NCBI GenBank assembly: GCA_017979445.1
Contig: CM030706.1
Span: forward strand, 33,613,751-33,677,750
DNA length: 64,000 bases
Direction of reading: 5' to 3'
DNA from: Akebia trifoliata
Taxonomy: Eukaryota > Streptophyta > Magnoliopsida > Ranunculales > Lardizabalaceae
A program made the position numbers and the translations under genes. The notes beneath the pieces were generated by a model. That model searched no databases. It worked only from the letters and a program-made list of their open reading frames with translations, and had not been told where the DNA came from. The first letter of the stretch is position 1, and every line of letters starts with the position of its first letter. Below, piece by piece: positions 12,501 to 23,335 of the stretch.

Positions 12501-15500
12501 GGCTAACAAAACAACTTGGATACTAGTTCTAGGGGTGGAACCAAGCCATTCCTTCTCAATCATGAGAATCCATAATTTTTTTTTTGCTTGGTGGGGTTAG
12601 TGGTTAACAGTTAGCATTTAGTATAAGAAGGGGTTCATGGGGTTTGAACCTCAGACCTTGGGAACAACCCCCACAAGGTCTTACCACTTATCTAAGTGGT
12701 CATTCTTATCATGAAATCCATAATTGAAATGACAAATAGAGAGATATGGATAGTATAGACAACCAGCTAAGTGGTCATTCTTATCACGGAATCCATAATT
12801 GAAATGACAAATAGAGAGATATGGATAGTATAGACAACCAGCTACAAAAGTTCGAGCAGTAGGCGAGAAAATAGAACACAATCCATAAGCAGGCCAGATG
12901 GAAGAGACAATCACTAATCAAAAGGACGTGGGGAAAAAAGTAAAGAGAGATCCATTTTTTTTTAACTGGACCCAATTTGTTTTTGTGTAAGGGAGTGTGA
13001 TATGTGGATCTAAGCTTAAATCAAGAAAGGGCATAAATTCTAGAGTAGTCAAAGAACTTGAGAGCCTGATGGAGGTGTCAATGAGGGAGTTATTTGGTAT
13101 TGTAGGTACACAATACATAGGGAGGAGAAATTCAAAAATCCAATGAAGTTGAAAATAGTATCTTGAAAGGAGAGAAACTTAGATAACAAGGAGAGACATC
13201 TTGGAATATTGGTCTTAACTGGAATTTAAATGACTGGGTGGTGGAATTAGTAGCTAGGTGCCTAGGATGATGGATAGTAATCCTTCAAATTTCCATTAGG
13301 ACGAAAGAAAGCAGAAATGGATAGAATCATGATAATAAATTCTCGATCAAATTGTTTTTTCTTGCCTCTTTCCCATTCTTCTGATTAGTCCTTTCTAGGA
13401 GCTTTCATTTATAGATCAAATTTTTTGTCAACAGTGGTCTTTTACGTTCAGTGGGCCGTCCTTGGTTAAAGTTAACATTCAACCATCTTATTGTCCAAAG
13501 AAGAAGAATTGTGTATTTTTCTGTCATATGCAAAAAAGTATGGAGAAAATGTATTTTGCCTTATTCTTCATTGTCTCAGAGCAACTACTGTTTGGTCTCA
13601 TTTCTTTTTGCCAATTGGTCTATTTTCATTTAAAATTAGAGGTATAATCCAATGGAGTTTTCTTATTTTTGCAATTTGTTGATATATTGGAGGGAGAATG
13701 ATGGGGACATCAAAGCTTGAAGAGTAGATCCTCACCGTACTGCATCAAAGAGGGAAAGAGTTATTAGTACCCATATTGTGTAGTTATGTGATAGAGGTTT
13801 GGCCTTGGATGCTTATGGTAGTATATGGGTCTTACCAATAAGAGAGGGAAAGAGTCATTTGTGGAATTAATTAGATGATGTTAGAGGTCTTTGGGATGCT
13901 CCTAGGTGTTTGGGCAAAGACTTTAATGTTATTAGATGCTCGATCAAAATCGAAAAGAAAGGTGGGAGCAAGGTTGACTTGAGCATGTGGTAGTTTGGAG
14001 ATTTTTGTCAATAGAAGCAGACTTATGGTTCTTCCATTGGGAGGAGGGATGTATGCATGGTCAAATAATGAGAAAAACTTGGTCCCTAGCATATTAGATA
14101 TATTTCTTGTAATAGGAGATTGGGAGGAACACTTTGCCTCTGTTAGGCAGTCAACAATACCCAAGACAACATCGGACCATGTTTCAATCCAAATTGTAGA
14201 TGATTGCATTGTATACCTACTCCTTTCCACTTTGAGAATATGTTGTTGAAACATTTAGATTTCATCGACAGGTTCATAATTCGTCTTTGAGGGTATAGTG
14301 GGTGCATGTGAAGTTTGTAGGGCTAGTCAATGTGCTTTTGATCTTTTTTTATTTTATATTATCGATAAAGATAATTTTATAGAAAAAAGAAAACTAGGGG
14401 GGTCGAGGGGACCAACCCAAAACAAAGAGAAGCGACAAGACAAAGAAAGAAAAATAACAATAAAGCACAAGCAACAGATTGCTCTCGCGACAAAGAACAA
14501 ACCCTATCCCATCTCACAACAAAATCTTCAAAGAAGAGTCCCTTAAATTCCTTATAAAGTTTGTTCCAAGAGAACATGAGCTCCAAAATAGAAAGAACTA
14601 AACCTTCCCTTGTAGAAAATTTTCCCTAAAAAATGCAACGGTTGCGTTCTTTTGAAATACCCCAACATATTGCAAATGGAGCCAAAAATCAAAGAATCCG
14701 TTTAAAAGATGAGAAGGAGCCTCCCCACGCGAGCCAAGATTCTAAAGTCGACTTGACGGAGCGAGGAAAACAGCCCACTAAACTGAATAAGGACATGAAA
14801 TACGACCAAATGTAATGAGCCACCTGAATGTGCTTTTGATCAATATCAGTTTACCCCATTTAGACAAGTATATCCTCTTCCAAGAAGGTAGTCTTCTTTC
14901 CACCATAGGATCCTATTCTATTATCCTCCCTGTAGAGCTCCCAATGAATGACCTGGATACAAGAAGGGGAGGCACCTAATCTAATAACAACCCAAGTAGT
15001 TATTTAACTCCTTGATGCTACATTTCTAATGGCATAACATTGCCTTTTGAAATATTTGGTTGAAATCACTTCAAAACATTTAAGAATGTACTTCAGTCGA
15101 AGAAGATAATCAATGGAAACATCCTACAGAAGGAGAGTGCGATCAATAATTCGGAGATAAACTGTGGAGGGACCCTTAGCAATAACCTTAAAAGCTGTGA
15201 GCCTTCCCCGATTTACTAATCATTCTACTTAGCACATTCATAATGAGCTCCCAATAAAAGTTTGAGGTATCATTACCAATAGTCCCACTTCGAATGGTAG
15301 AACCCATTTGCAATTAGTCACCCATCTGATATTTGTCTTGAACAAATGACTATAGATGCAATGAAATCACAACTGACACAACACTTCTAAATCTGTAGGC
15401 CAAGTCTTCTGCAATAATTTCATAAATATTATGAACTCTATGAAAGAACCTCCCCTTCCTTTTCCTTCTCCACCGCCACCCCCCATTTTTTTTCTTCAAA

Positions 15501-18500
15501 TCCAAGCAATGGCACATGATTATTTGTCAAGTGTAGAAGAGAAATGCTAATGAAATCCTCCACGATTGTCATAAAGTCAATCCAATGATATGCCAACATC
15601 TCTTATAAAATAGCAAAGGTAAAGCATCTGAACCTGGTGCACTACCACCTTTTAACTCTTTGATTGCCTTGAAAACTTCCACTTCCTCAAACGTGACATA
15701 CTCTCCATTTCCGACCCGTTGAGAATAGGTCTGAATTTAACTGTTTGTACAACGCCTTGATAAAAAAATTCAACCACGCCCATCTTTGTGCCCTCTTACT
15801 CCTCTTTTTTTCTCCTTTATACCAATGGAAGATGTTTGAAAGAGCGATCATTTTCTATTCAACTTACCTAAGAGAGTTCAATCCATGCTTTCGAATCCTT
15901 TAAAGTCTTTTAATTTCCTCCAGAAGACATAACAAGACTACCGTCATATTGATAGAGCTCCATCAACTTGTTCATTAAAGACAGATCATGAAACCACATT
16001 AGTTCAAATCGGGAAATAGATGGAAGGTGATGCTACATACAGTCAAATAACAAATGACAATAGTGATTTTCTGGCTTAGAAGGAGCAATTTGGGTGAGAC
16101 TTCCAGGAGCTAGAAATGAGAATCTATGTAGTTTGCACGTCATGGGGTTCACTTGGTTGTTTGAGCACGAATTGGGATCCGGTCGACGGATTGTCCAATT
16201 CATATATATTCACAAAATCCAAAAACTCTTGCTTGCTCCTTGAGATTCTACCCCCCTCTTTTGCTTAAGATCTGGTTACATTAAAATCTCCTCCAGGATA
16301 CTGGGGGTGATCTCATAATCCCCTGAAGTCATCCGATTCCTCCCTCGATTGCTCTCACTGATCTATCATTACGATTTAGGACCATATACCTCCATAAAAT
16401 CCCAATTGAAGTGTTTCCTTAGTGATACCTAACACTGAAATCAGAAAGCCTCCCAAAAGCTATTTCAAACCCTGCCTTTATTCCTGAGCACTATAATGAA
16501 TACCCCTTAGGGTGATAGCAGGCATGGCAGCCCAACCACAGTTATCAATCTCCCACAATTCCTTTGCAATACATGACATCCAACTTGCTTTCTTGTAACA
16601 TAACAATATTAACTTTCCATCTTCGAACAAAGTTTCTAGTACACATCCTTTTTTTTGCATTACTCAAATTTTGAACATTTGCTATGACAATCATCATTTT
16701 TTTGCTTCCATCACTTATTTTCAAGTTTGATAGACCCAACTACTTCTGGATGTCAATTCTTTTCATTAGGCTATGTGGAATTTTCCTCTAGAATAGATTC
16801 CCGAGCTTGTATGGAAATTCTGGAACTCCATGTGATTCTTCTTGATGGAAGTTAGCAGATTCCTGACTTTGTTTTCTTTCTTGCACTAAAATAAATTAAT
16901 CAGTTGTACCTTTGGCTTTCTTCTCTGCTTTAATCCATATACTCTTTGCTAGAAACCCCCCGTATCCATTCACTGAACTCCTTTGGAGAATGTGAATTCG
17001 AGGTCTCTGACGATGATGATGGTTCTTGTTTCACTAGTCACTGCCTTGTGACATGTTTATTACTGCCGTCACCTTCTTCCCATGCATCTAGACCATTCTG
17101 CGATGAGTACTGGGGTGTTTGACTCCTGGTGATGGAGATTGTGTTCATCCTCAGTATCGAATGATTAAGCATCGTCCTAACCCCTAGATAATAGAGGATG
17201 GCGTCTAACCGAAAGGCCATAATTCTTGTTCGACATAATCCGAAAGGCCAGCCCTAAGTTATCCTCAATGTTGGGGGTAGCTTTGACCAAACTTGTTCGA
17301 ACCAGTGCATTAAAAGGCTTAAGCCTTAGGGCACGAGGCTTATGCTTCAAGGTGAGCTGCAGCCGCCATGCCTCAAAGCTTAAGCCTTTAGAAAACTATA
17401 TGAGGCTTAAGCTTCAACCCAAAAAGTTGTAAGCCTCGATCCTAGCTCAAAAAACTGAACTGAGCCTATATTTTTTTTATAAATAAAATAAAATTATTTT
17501 GCTTTGTTTACTTATATACCCCTCCTAATGTTGTTTATTTACCAAAATCTCTCAAATTGAGGTGTTTTTAGATCAAGAAACACAAGATTTAAAAGAACTC
17601 TCAAAATCTCTCTCTCAAACTCTATTTTCACCGCATACAACGATTTCTTTATTGTCCTCTTAATATTCATCCATTTTGATTTTGTCATTCCCTTCAAGTT
17701 TCTTAAGAAGATTTGGGTGAAATAGAAGCATCAAATCAAAGCTTTACTTGGTATTTGAAGTATATGGTTATTATGTGCATTTTCTTTAAGTTTTTGTTAA
17801 TTTTTTTTCTTTCAAAATCACATTTTTTTTCTCTCTTATTTTGTATTTTGTTCTTATTATTAATGGTGGATCCTAGTAATGGGTAGAGGAAGTGGTAAAT
17901 AAGTGGGTAAAGGTGGAGGTAATAGAAGGAACCTCGACTGGAAGCATGGGATTGAGTTTGACTTGATGGGCCATATACTGGTTCATGGAAGTTGTATATT
18001 TATATAGAATGTTTTTTTATATTCTAAGATAGTAAAGGGAGGTGTGAAGAGGTTGAAAGATCATCTTATAGGTACTCATGAAAAATGTTGCTCAATTCCC
18101 ACATGTACCCGAGGGTCTTAAAAAGGATATGAAAGTTTGTTTGTTGAAGGGACAAGATAAGAAGATGATTAGCCTCTTTTTTTCCTTTGAAAGTTTGGCA
18201 AATGAAGGGGCATATTATGTTGGTCCCAATAGAATATGTAGGCTCTGCACCAGGTATGGTAGCTAGTGGTGGGGGCATCATTCAGAGTTTTGGGTCGTTT
18301 CTTCGAGGGGAGTAAGATGATTTTTTTTAAAAGATTTTTTTCTATAATTTTATGAATTTCTTTTGATTTACATATATTTTTTCGCCTATTTTTTTTTTTT
18401 TTAATTATATAAATTTATCGAGGGTTATGCCTTGCCTCAAGAACCCAAAACACCTCAAGTGCACCTTGGAAACTTTAAAACATTTGTCCCAACTAATGCA

Positions 18501-21336
18501 TCCCTGTCAACCTTGACCAATCTAGATCTAAAAAATAGCTGACTTTTTCTGTGTAAGTCTGGTGAATGTATGGTACAAAAAAGTACTTCACATATTTTTT
18601 TTCCTCATATAAACTTTTTAACCTTAAAATCATTTAAATAAACCAAAACCACGTAACCTTTCCAAAACAGACATACGTTTGGCCTCCCTAATTGTGGTTC
18701 TTGATCTTCATCAGTGGGGATTTTAATCTCCTGAATATCAAATGAGTTGGTTACTTCTTTCTAATCCCCTGATAATCTTCCTTAATGATATGTTTGGTCT
18801 CCTTTCCAGGTCTTGCATGCAGGGAGCACTAATAAAAATGCTTTCAAGGCGCTCATTGCAGCAGAGTACACTAGCATTGAAGTTAAAGTGGTCCAGAATT
18901 TTGAGATGGGTGTCTCTAATAAAACTCCCGAGTTTCTGAAGATGAACCCTATCGGAAAGGTACAATGTTAATAGTGTAGGGAACATGCTTTTGGGTTCTC
19001 ATTTATTTTGTTCAGAAGAAAATGATCATTAGTTGTGCAGGTTCCTGTATTGGAAACGCCTGATGGTCCCATATTCGAGAGTAATGCCATAGCACGTTAC
19101 GGTGAGACAACTACTACCTCACATTTTCAATTTCTGAATGTCGTGTTGGAACTTATTATTCTTCTGTTATGTGCTCTGCAGTTACTCGCTTGAAGGACAA
19201 CAATTCCCTTTTTGGTTCTTCCTTGATTGAATATGTAAGTTATGGATTTTTGTTTGATTTTACTTTTTAATTTAATTTTATTATTATTATTTTTTTCACA
19301 TTTTAGCAAGCACCTTATTCTTTAATTCCTGTCAGTGCTTAATGTTCAATAAATCACTTAATTTTGATAATTTTTCTTTACAGGGTCATATCGAACAGTG
19401 GATTGATTTTGCTTCATTTGAGATTGATGCCAATATTTTGCGTTGGTTCGTACCACGAGTTGGCTTTGCTGTGTACCTTCCTCCGGTTAGTTGAAACTCC
19501 ATCTACCTTCTATTTGTTTCTCCGTTCCATCTTATATAGTCTAATTTGATGTACCTTATGTAATATCTTTTTCAATGAAGGCTGAAGAAGCTGCCATTAC
19601 TGCTCTAAAAAGGGCATTAGATGCTCTGAACACACATCTTGCTTCAAAGACTTACTTGGTGGGACACTCTGTGACACTTGCTGACATTATCATGACATGT
19701 AACTTGACTCTCGGGTTCAGTCGGGTCATGACTAAGAGCTTTACCTCAGAGTTCCCGCACGTTGAAAGGTACTTCTGGACAATGGTTAACCAGCCAAATT
19801 TCCGAAAGGTATTGGGTGAGATAAAGCAAACGGAATCCATTCCTCCAGTTAAGTCAGCAAAGAAGCCTTCTCCACCGAAAGAGTCTGTGAAACCTAAGGC
19901 AAAAGAGGAACCAAAGAAAGAGCTTGCTAAGCCTGAAGCAGATGATGCTGTTCAGGAGGAAGAGGCACCAAAGCCCAAACCAAAGAATCCTCTCGATCTG
20001 CTGCCCCCAAGTAAGATGGTATTGGATGAGTGGAAGAGGCTTTACTCGAATACCAAGACCAATTTCCGCGAAGTTGCTATTAAAGGTAATAATATATTAT
20101 GTGCATTTAACAAGAAGGCTTAGTTATAAGATTTCTTGTCACTGTTATGTTATTATCAGATCACTTGGTAGAACTCATGCGAAATTACTTTATTTTAATT
20201 ATATTAAGTATCAATTCAGGGAGAAAGATTACAATTTTTTTCCTTTCAGGAAGAAGAGATATTATTGCATTCTAATGTTCCATTTGTATTTAAATGTTTA
20301 TAATCTAATATAATGCACAATATTTAATGGGAAATACTTATTTAAATCTACACCCATTTCCCGACTGTCCAAACATTGTTACAAATGTATAATTGGACTG
20401 GAAGCTATGGTTTACTTGGCCTATCTATATTATTATGAATTCAAGTCGACTTCATGTGGTCAGGAATGTCATGATAGTATGCTATTTAGTTTTTTAGGAT
20501 GGCTCCCTTGTATGTACAACTCATTGTGTTCAGGATTCTCCAACATGATCTTGAAGTGATCCCCAACACCTGGTGTAAGAAATGGGTGTAAAAAGGCTAA
20601 AACTGACTCAATATAATAATAATCTATGGAATTATGCTATCATAACAATTATTATTACTGTGAAAAAGGGCCAAGTTCAATTGCCACATTCCTTGATATA
20701 TGATCAATGCCTTGAGCCCAACTCAACCATGACTTGGCTGGGACAAGATGTCTCTCCACAAATAGAATGAAAAGAAATAATTATTGTATTACAATTATTT
20801 CAAATGGACATCATATTTTATTGAAGATGATGGCTCTCTTTCCCTATTCAGATGATGGCTCCATACTGTGGAGATCAACCTCACAAGATTGCTCTTTTGT
20901 CCATCCAATATTTCTTTTTGTAACAGTTTTTCATCTTTTGTTTTGGTCTATTGCAGGATTTTGGGATATGTATGATCCTGAGGGATACTCTCTCTGGTTT
21001 TGCGATTACAAATACAATGATGAGAACACAGTCTCATTTGTCACATTAAACAAGGTCGGTGGTTTTTTGCAACGTATGGATCTGGCCCGCAAGTACGCTT
21101 TCGGAAAGATGTTGGTGATCGGCTCAGAGCCACCGTACAAGGTGAAGGGGTTATGGCTTTTCCGTGGAAAAGAAATACCTCAATTTGTACTTGATGAATG
21201 CTATGACACAGAGCTGTACGAGTGGACAAAGGTGGATTTATCAGATGAAGCTCAGAAGGAGCGTGTGAGTCAGATGATTGAAGATCAAGAGCCTTTTGAA
21301 GGAGAAGCTCTGTTGGATGCAAAGTGCTTCAAATGA
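6505..21336 (+). CDS. eEF1Bgamma: Translation elongation factor 1B-gamma (eEF1Bgamma), seven coding exons
   Basis: Coding exons are 6505-6513, 18810-18959, 19041-19101, 19182-19234, 19384-19485, 19581-20085 and 20957-21336. All introns are GT-AG and the sum is 1260 nt, giving 419 residues plus TGA. That is close to the usual plant length of about 415. The protein opens M-A-L-V-L-H-A-G and has a GST N-like fold (about 3-80), a GST C-like domain (about 92-210), a Lys/Glu/Pro-rich hinge (about 215-258) and the conserved EF1G C-terminal domain from K-N-P-L-D-L (260) to the end, including F-W-D-M-Y-D and S-L-W-F-C-D-Y-K-Y. In the family this subunit scaffolds eEF1B, the exchange factor that recharges eEF1A with GTP in the cytosol. 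No frameshift or stop is present, so the gene looks functional. The start is fixed by the conserved N-terminus. Confidence 0.95.
9000..9680. repeat. Degenerate repeats inside the intronic LTR element
   Basis: Variants of GAGTTAAATGGTACATTTGG, GGGGGCTTGGTCCAAATATA and CTCGTTGTTGGTAGGTCGGT recur two or three times. They have no coding potential and look like internal spacer repeats of the non-autonomous retrotransposon. Confidence 0.5.
10440..10740. repeat. About 66-bp tandem repeat, five units
   Basis: GATCCAAGCC or a close variant starts units near 10458, 10521, 10587, 10654 and 10721. Each is followed by a TTGGTCGGT-like word and AAAGTCTTGGATCATTCTGG. The array lies shortly upstream of the 3' LTR. 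Confidence 0.8.
11716..12590. other. Intronic DNA with fragments of the GAGACGAGT repeat family
   Basis: Words such as GGTTTCAAATCTCGGTTGAA (11756), GACGAGACTGAATTGTCTCG and GATACCGAGATGACTCG resemble the interior of the element at 5704-6214. They suggest another decayed copy without clear ends. No coding sequence was recognised. Confidence 0.4.
12585..12690 (+). mobile_element. Possible tRNA-derived SINE fragment
   Basis: GGTTTGAACC at 12641-12650 resembles a pol III B box, preceded by a G-rich, weakly A-box-like stretch (GGTTAGTGGTTAAC). No poly(A) tail or TSD is seen, so the call is tentative. Confidence 0.3.
12692..12841. repeat. Perfectly adjacent 75-bp tandem duplication
   Basis: Two copies (12692-12766, 12767-12841) begin CTAAGTGGTCATTCTTATCA and end GTATAGACAACCAG. 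By eye they differ at only two positions, so the duplication is recent compared with other repeats in this intron. Confidence 0.9.
12845..13689. other. Intronic DNA, unrecognised
   Basis: Short overlapping open frames exist at 13451-13682, but none resembles a known protein. The 3' part may be eroded upstream sequence of the LINE that becomes recognisable at about 13690. Confidence 0.35.
13690..14290 (+). pseudogene. L1 LINE ORF2 endonuclease fragment (+ strand)
   Basis: The translated + strand follows the C-terminal half of the APE-like endonuclease of plant L1 ORF2: a G-K-D-F-N-V-I-R stretch (the G-D-F-N-V motif, changed), then M-Y-A-W-S-N-N-E-K-N-L-V, G-D-W-E-E-H-F, T-T-S-D-H-V-S-I (the conserved S-D-H motif) and a P-F-H-F-E-N-M-like stretch near 14230. 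The longest uninterrupted piece is 13995-14249. Upstream parts are in other frames. It is 3'-truncated near 14290, where an L1 in the opposite orientation begins. Confidence 0.75.
14290..17230 (-). pseudogene. L1 LINE ORF2 pseudogene (minus strand), endonuclease plus RT
   Basis: Read from right to left, 16740-16545 gives the start of the endonuclease (L-S-N-A-K-K-R then V-M-L-Q-E-S-K-L-D-V). About 16300 gives G-G-D-F-N-V-T. About 15700-15620 gives K-E-L-K-G-G-S-A-P-G-S-D, the RT fingers. About 15400 gives L-A-Y-R-F-R-S-V-V-S, and about 14890-14840 gives S-K-W-G-K-L-I-L-I-K-S-T. Stops and frameshifts are frequent. The copy is split at 14344-14826 by a younger L1 fragment and ends near 14290. 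A 5' ORF1 is not recognisable; 16750-17230 may be its remnant. Confidence 0.75.
14344..14826 (-). mobile_element. 5'-truncated L1 insertion with a perfect 15-bp target-site duplication
   Basis: AATGTGCTTTTGATC occurs at 14329-14343 and again at 14827-14841. The 483 bp between them, read on the minus strand, contain a C-terminal L1 ORF2 piece (W-G-I-S-K-E-R-N-R then F-E-D-F-V-V-R-W-D-R-V-C-S) and a 3' UTR ending in AT-rich sequence with an A-run (the T-run at about 14344-14350 on +). The target, TTGATCAAAAGCACATT on the minus strand, is itself the L-I-K-S-T codons of the older L1, so one L1 landed in another. Confidence 0.85.
17300..18485 (+). pseudogene. hAT DNA transposon remnant with BED zinc-finger
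   Basis: Between about 18030 and 18140 the + strand encodes G-V-K-R-L-K-D-H-L then G-T-H-E and, in another frame, N-V-A-Q-F-P-H-V-P-E-G with K-K-D-M-K. This is the second half of the BED finger and the following segment found at the N-terminus of many plant hAT transposases. The finger's first half is at about 17935-17960 (D-W-K-H-G-I). Ends rich in AAGGCTTAAGCCT (17309) and CCTCAAGTGCACCTTGG (18453) look like hAT subterminal repeats. The catalytic and dimerisation domains are absent. Confidence 0.6.
20086..20956 (+). other. Last intron of eEF1Bgamma (871 bp)
   Basis: The donor AAAG/GTAATA at 20086 and acceptor TATTGCAG ending at 20956 join a split Gly codon (G + GA) ahead of F-W-D-M-Y. Reading through the donor would add a short tail and stop at 20120, which would remove the conserved C-terminal domain. 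No inserted element was recognised. Confidence 0.9.
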
Positions 21337-21976
21337 ACACGTTACCTAAAAGGGTATTTGAGTCTCATTTTTTTTTGTTGCTTTTCTGTGCTAATTATCT
21401 TATTTTAGTTTACATCTTGTGTTAAAACAAATTAGTTCCCTGTTTTTCTGTCATAGATAGCTATTATGTGATTTAGACAATGACTTATGTTCCAATTTTT
21501 GATTAGGTGAACACATACGAGTTTTATGATTAATTAGTTTTGAACTTCTAGATTAAAATTCTTGATTTGATGCTTTCTACCACGTTTGCATTTCTGTTTT
21601 CAACTGGAACTGACCTGTATCTGATCTCAGTGGTTGAACAGGAAATGTTGACACCACTAGTGCCAGCCCTTGTGAAGGACTTGCCTCCCTAATGCAAAAT
21701 TGGGCTTGTGGTGTGCTACTACAGAACCTATCTGGGTCTTGTTTAGTTATGATAGAGTTGTCAATAAATAGGGATTGGATTGGATTGGATCGTGGTGTTC
21801 TGGTACCAAACTGATAAGGATCAGTTTGGGTCCTTGTTGGATTGGGTTTTTATTGGATCTCAATATTAGGATCCGAATCCGATTCAATAAAAATGTGATC
21901 AGGTCTGGATTGGATCAATTATTATTTGACATACAAAAACTAAATGAACCATATATTTTTTTGAGCAAAACATATA
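21337..21976 (+). other. eEF1Bgamma 3' UTR, then a GGATC-rich dispersed repeat
   Basis: The 3' UTR is T-rich and probably ends before 21650; no canonical AATAAA was placed with confidence. From about 21755 the sequence becomes a GGATTGGATTGGATC, TTGGATTGGG and CAATATTAGGATCC repeat. It recurs at 26300-26712 and 32490-33115 and is interrupted here by the element at 21977. Confidence 0.6.
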
Positions 21977-22385
21977 GGGTCAGGTTCAAGGGCCATGTGA
22001 GAAAACATGTAAGAAAACTTTCGGCGGTAAATAAAATTTTAAAATATGGGTTAGAAATTTTAGATTGAGCTGATTTTTTGTGAGGATGATCTCTATGATG
22101 GGAAGATCATCCAAAAAAAAAAATAGCCCAATCTGAAACTTCTAACCCCATTAAAAGTGATTTAGAATGTGGACCGTCGATTTTTTTTCAATTTTTATCA
22201 CTAATTTGTAAATCACTTTTGATGGATTTAGAGGTTTCTGATTGAGCTGATTTTTTGTGAGGATGATCTTCTCATCATAGTGACCATCCTTGCAAAAAAT
22301 CAGCTCAATCCAAAACCTCTAACCCTTATTTTGAAAAACGAAAGTTTTCTTACATGTTTTCTCACATGGCCCTTGAACCTGACCC
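21977..22385. mobile_element. Mutator-type MITE M1 with exact 9-bp TSD
   Basis: The TIRs are about 48 bp: GGGTCAGGTTCAAGGGCCAT, then GTGAGAAAACATGTAAGAAA at the left, and their near-exact complement at the right end. The flanks are AAACATATA at 21968-21976 and 22386-22394, a perfect 9-bp duplication, as expected for the Mutator superfamily. The 409-bp element contains two successive hairpins built on GAGCTGATTTTTTGTGAGGA and its complement, joined by a spacer with AATCACTTTTGATGG. There is no coding capacity. Confidence 0.92.
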
Positions 22386-22626
22386 AAACATATAATGTAA
22401 CTTTGGGTAATGTTCAATTGCAGATGGAAGATGTGTGGGAAAATGTTTCGGAAAAATGAATTTTAGGTGTTTGATTACTTATTTTCCCTGAGATTCAATT
22501 TCTTTCCCCAAGTAATTTTCCACATATGTAGGGAAAATGGATTCCCATCCCACTCCATTCCTGGAAAACTAATTTTCTCACCTCCTAATATTATTCTTAT
22601 GATTATCCTACCTCCAAAACTGAAAA

Positions 22627-23335
22627 CCATAGTTTTAAACCTCAAAACTTCATCTCAACTCAAATGTATGTCAAGAGAAGTCGATTAGTTGAGACAAGTC
22701 GATAGTTTACGAGTTGATTTGGACAAGTCAAACAAAAATATATTAATTTTGTAAATATTTATAATAAATAAAACATTTAGTATTTTTTCTCCACAAAAAT
22801 ATTTTATATATATGGGAAGTGTTTGTAGGTCTTAAAGAGAGTCAAACATTTTTCAAACTAGTGGTTAGAAGTTTCTGAATGGACTGATTTTTTTGTGAAG
22901 ATGTTATCTATGATGAGAAGATCATCCTCACCAAAAATCACAAATTCCGAAACTTCTAACCTTAATTTACAAATTGAAGAATGGTGGATCGTCCGATTTT
23001 TGTAAACCACTTTTGATGGGGTTAGAAGTTTTAAAATGGGCTGATTTTTTGTGAGGATGATCTCCTCATCATAGAGATCATCCTCACAAAAAATCAACTC
23101 ATTCGAAAACTTTTAATCCATACACTTAAAAAATGTTTGGCTTTCTCTAGGGCCTTCAAACACCACCCTATATGTGTAACTGAATAACTCGGTTGAGTTT
23201 CTCACCTTGTTGGGCACATTTTTGAGTTGACTTGATGATTTGTCAAGTTAGGTATAAGAGTTAATTCGATCTAATTTTCGGGTTAAGTGACTTCAAAATT
23301 TGGTTTGAAATTGACTCAACGAGTTTTAAAACCAT
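22627..23335. mobile_element. ATGGTTTTAAAACT-type TIR element containing M2
   Basis: ACCATAGTTTTAAACCTCAA at the left and GAGTTTTAAAACCATG at the right (ending 23335) are inverted. The interior has AAGTCGATTAGTTGAGAC- and GAGTTGACTTGATGATTTG-like words. The Mutator-type element M2 lies inside it, so this element is the older host. Confidence 0.5.
22814..23168. mobile_element. Mutator-type MITE M2
   Basis: The ends GGGAAGTGTTTGTAGGTCTT (left) and GGGTGGTGTTTGAAGGCCCT (complement of right) form TIRs of about 40 bp, followed by GTCAAACATTTTT on the left arm and its complement on the right. The flanks TATATATAT and TATATGTGT agree at 7 of 9 positions. The interior repeats the two-hairpin design and core of M1 (CTGATTTTTTGTGAGGATGA), but the TIR sequence is different. 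Confidence 0.85.

Larger units (their letters stand above)
6514..18809 (+). other. Giant first coding intron (12,296 bp) of eEF1Bgamma
   Basis: Donor CTG/GTGAGT at 6514 and acceptor TCCTTTCCAG ending at 18809 are both strong, and the codon phase is kept (9 nt before, exon 2 opening with Val). The other introns of this gene are 80-150 bp apart from the last (871 bp). The size comes from insertions: an LTR retrotransposon within a MITE, L1 fragments in both orientations, a hAT remnant and smaller repeats, all listed separately. It is an intron by inference from gene structure. Confidence 0.9.

Noticed and set aside
20086..20122. Read-through of exon 6 into the last intron as the true C-terminus
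   Set aside because: It would delete the conserved EF1G C-terminal domain encoded by 20957-21336.
20734..21336. A gene starting at Met 20734 (200 codons)
   Set aside because: Its first part is intron sequence. The conserved protein starts at the splice acceptor at 20956, where it joins exon 6 of eEF1Bgamma in phase.
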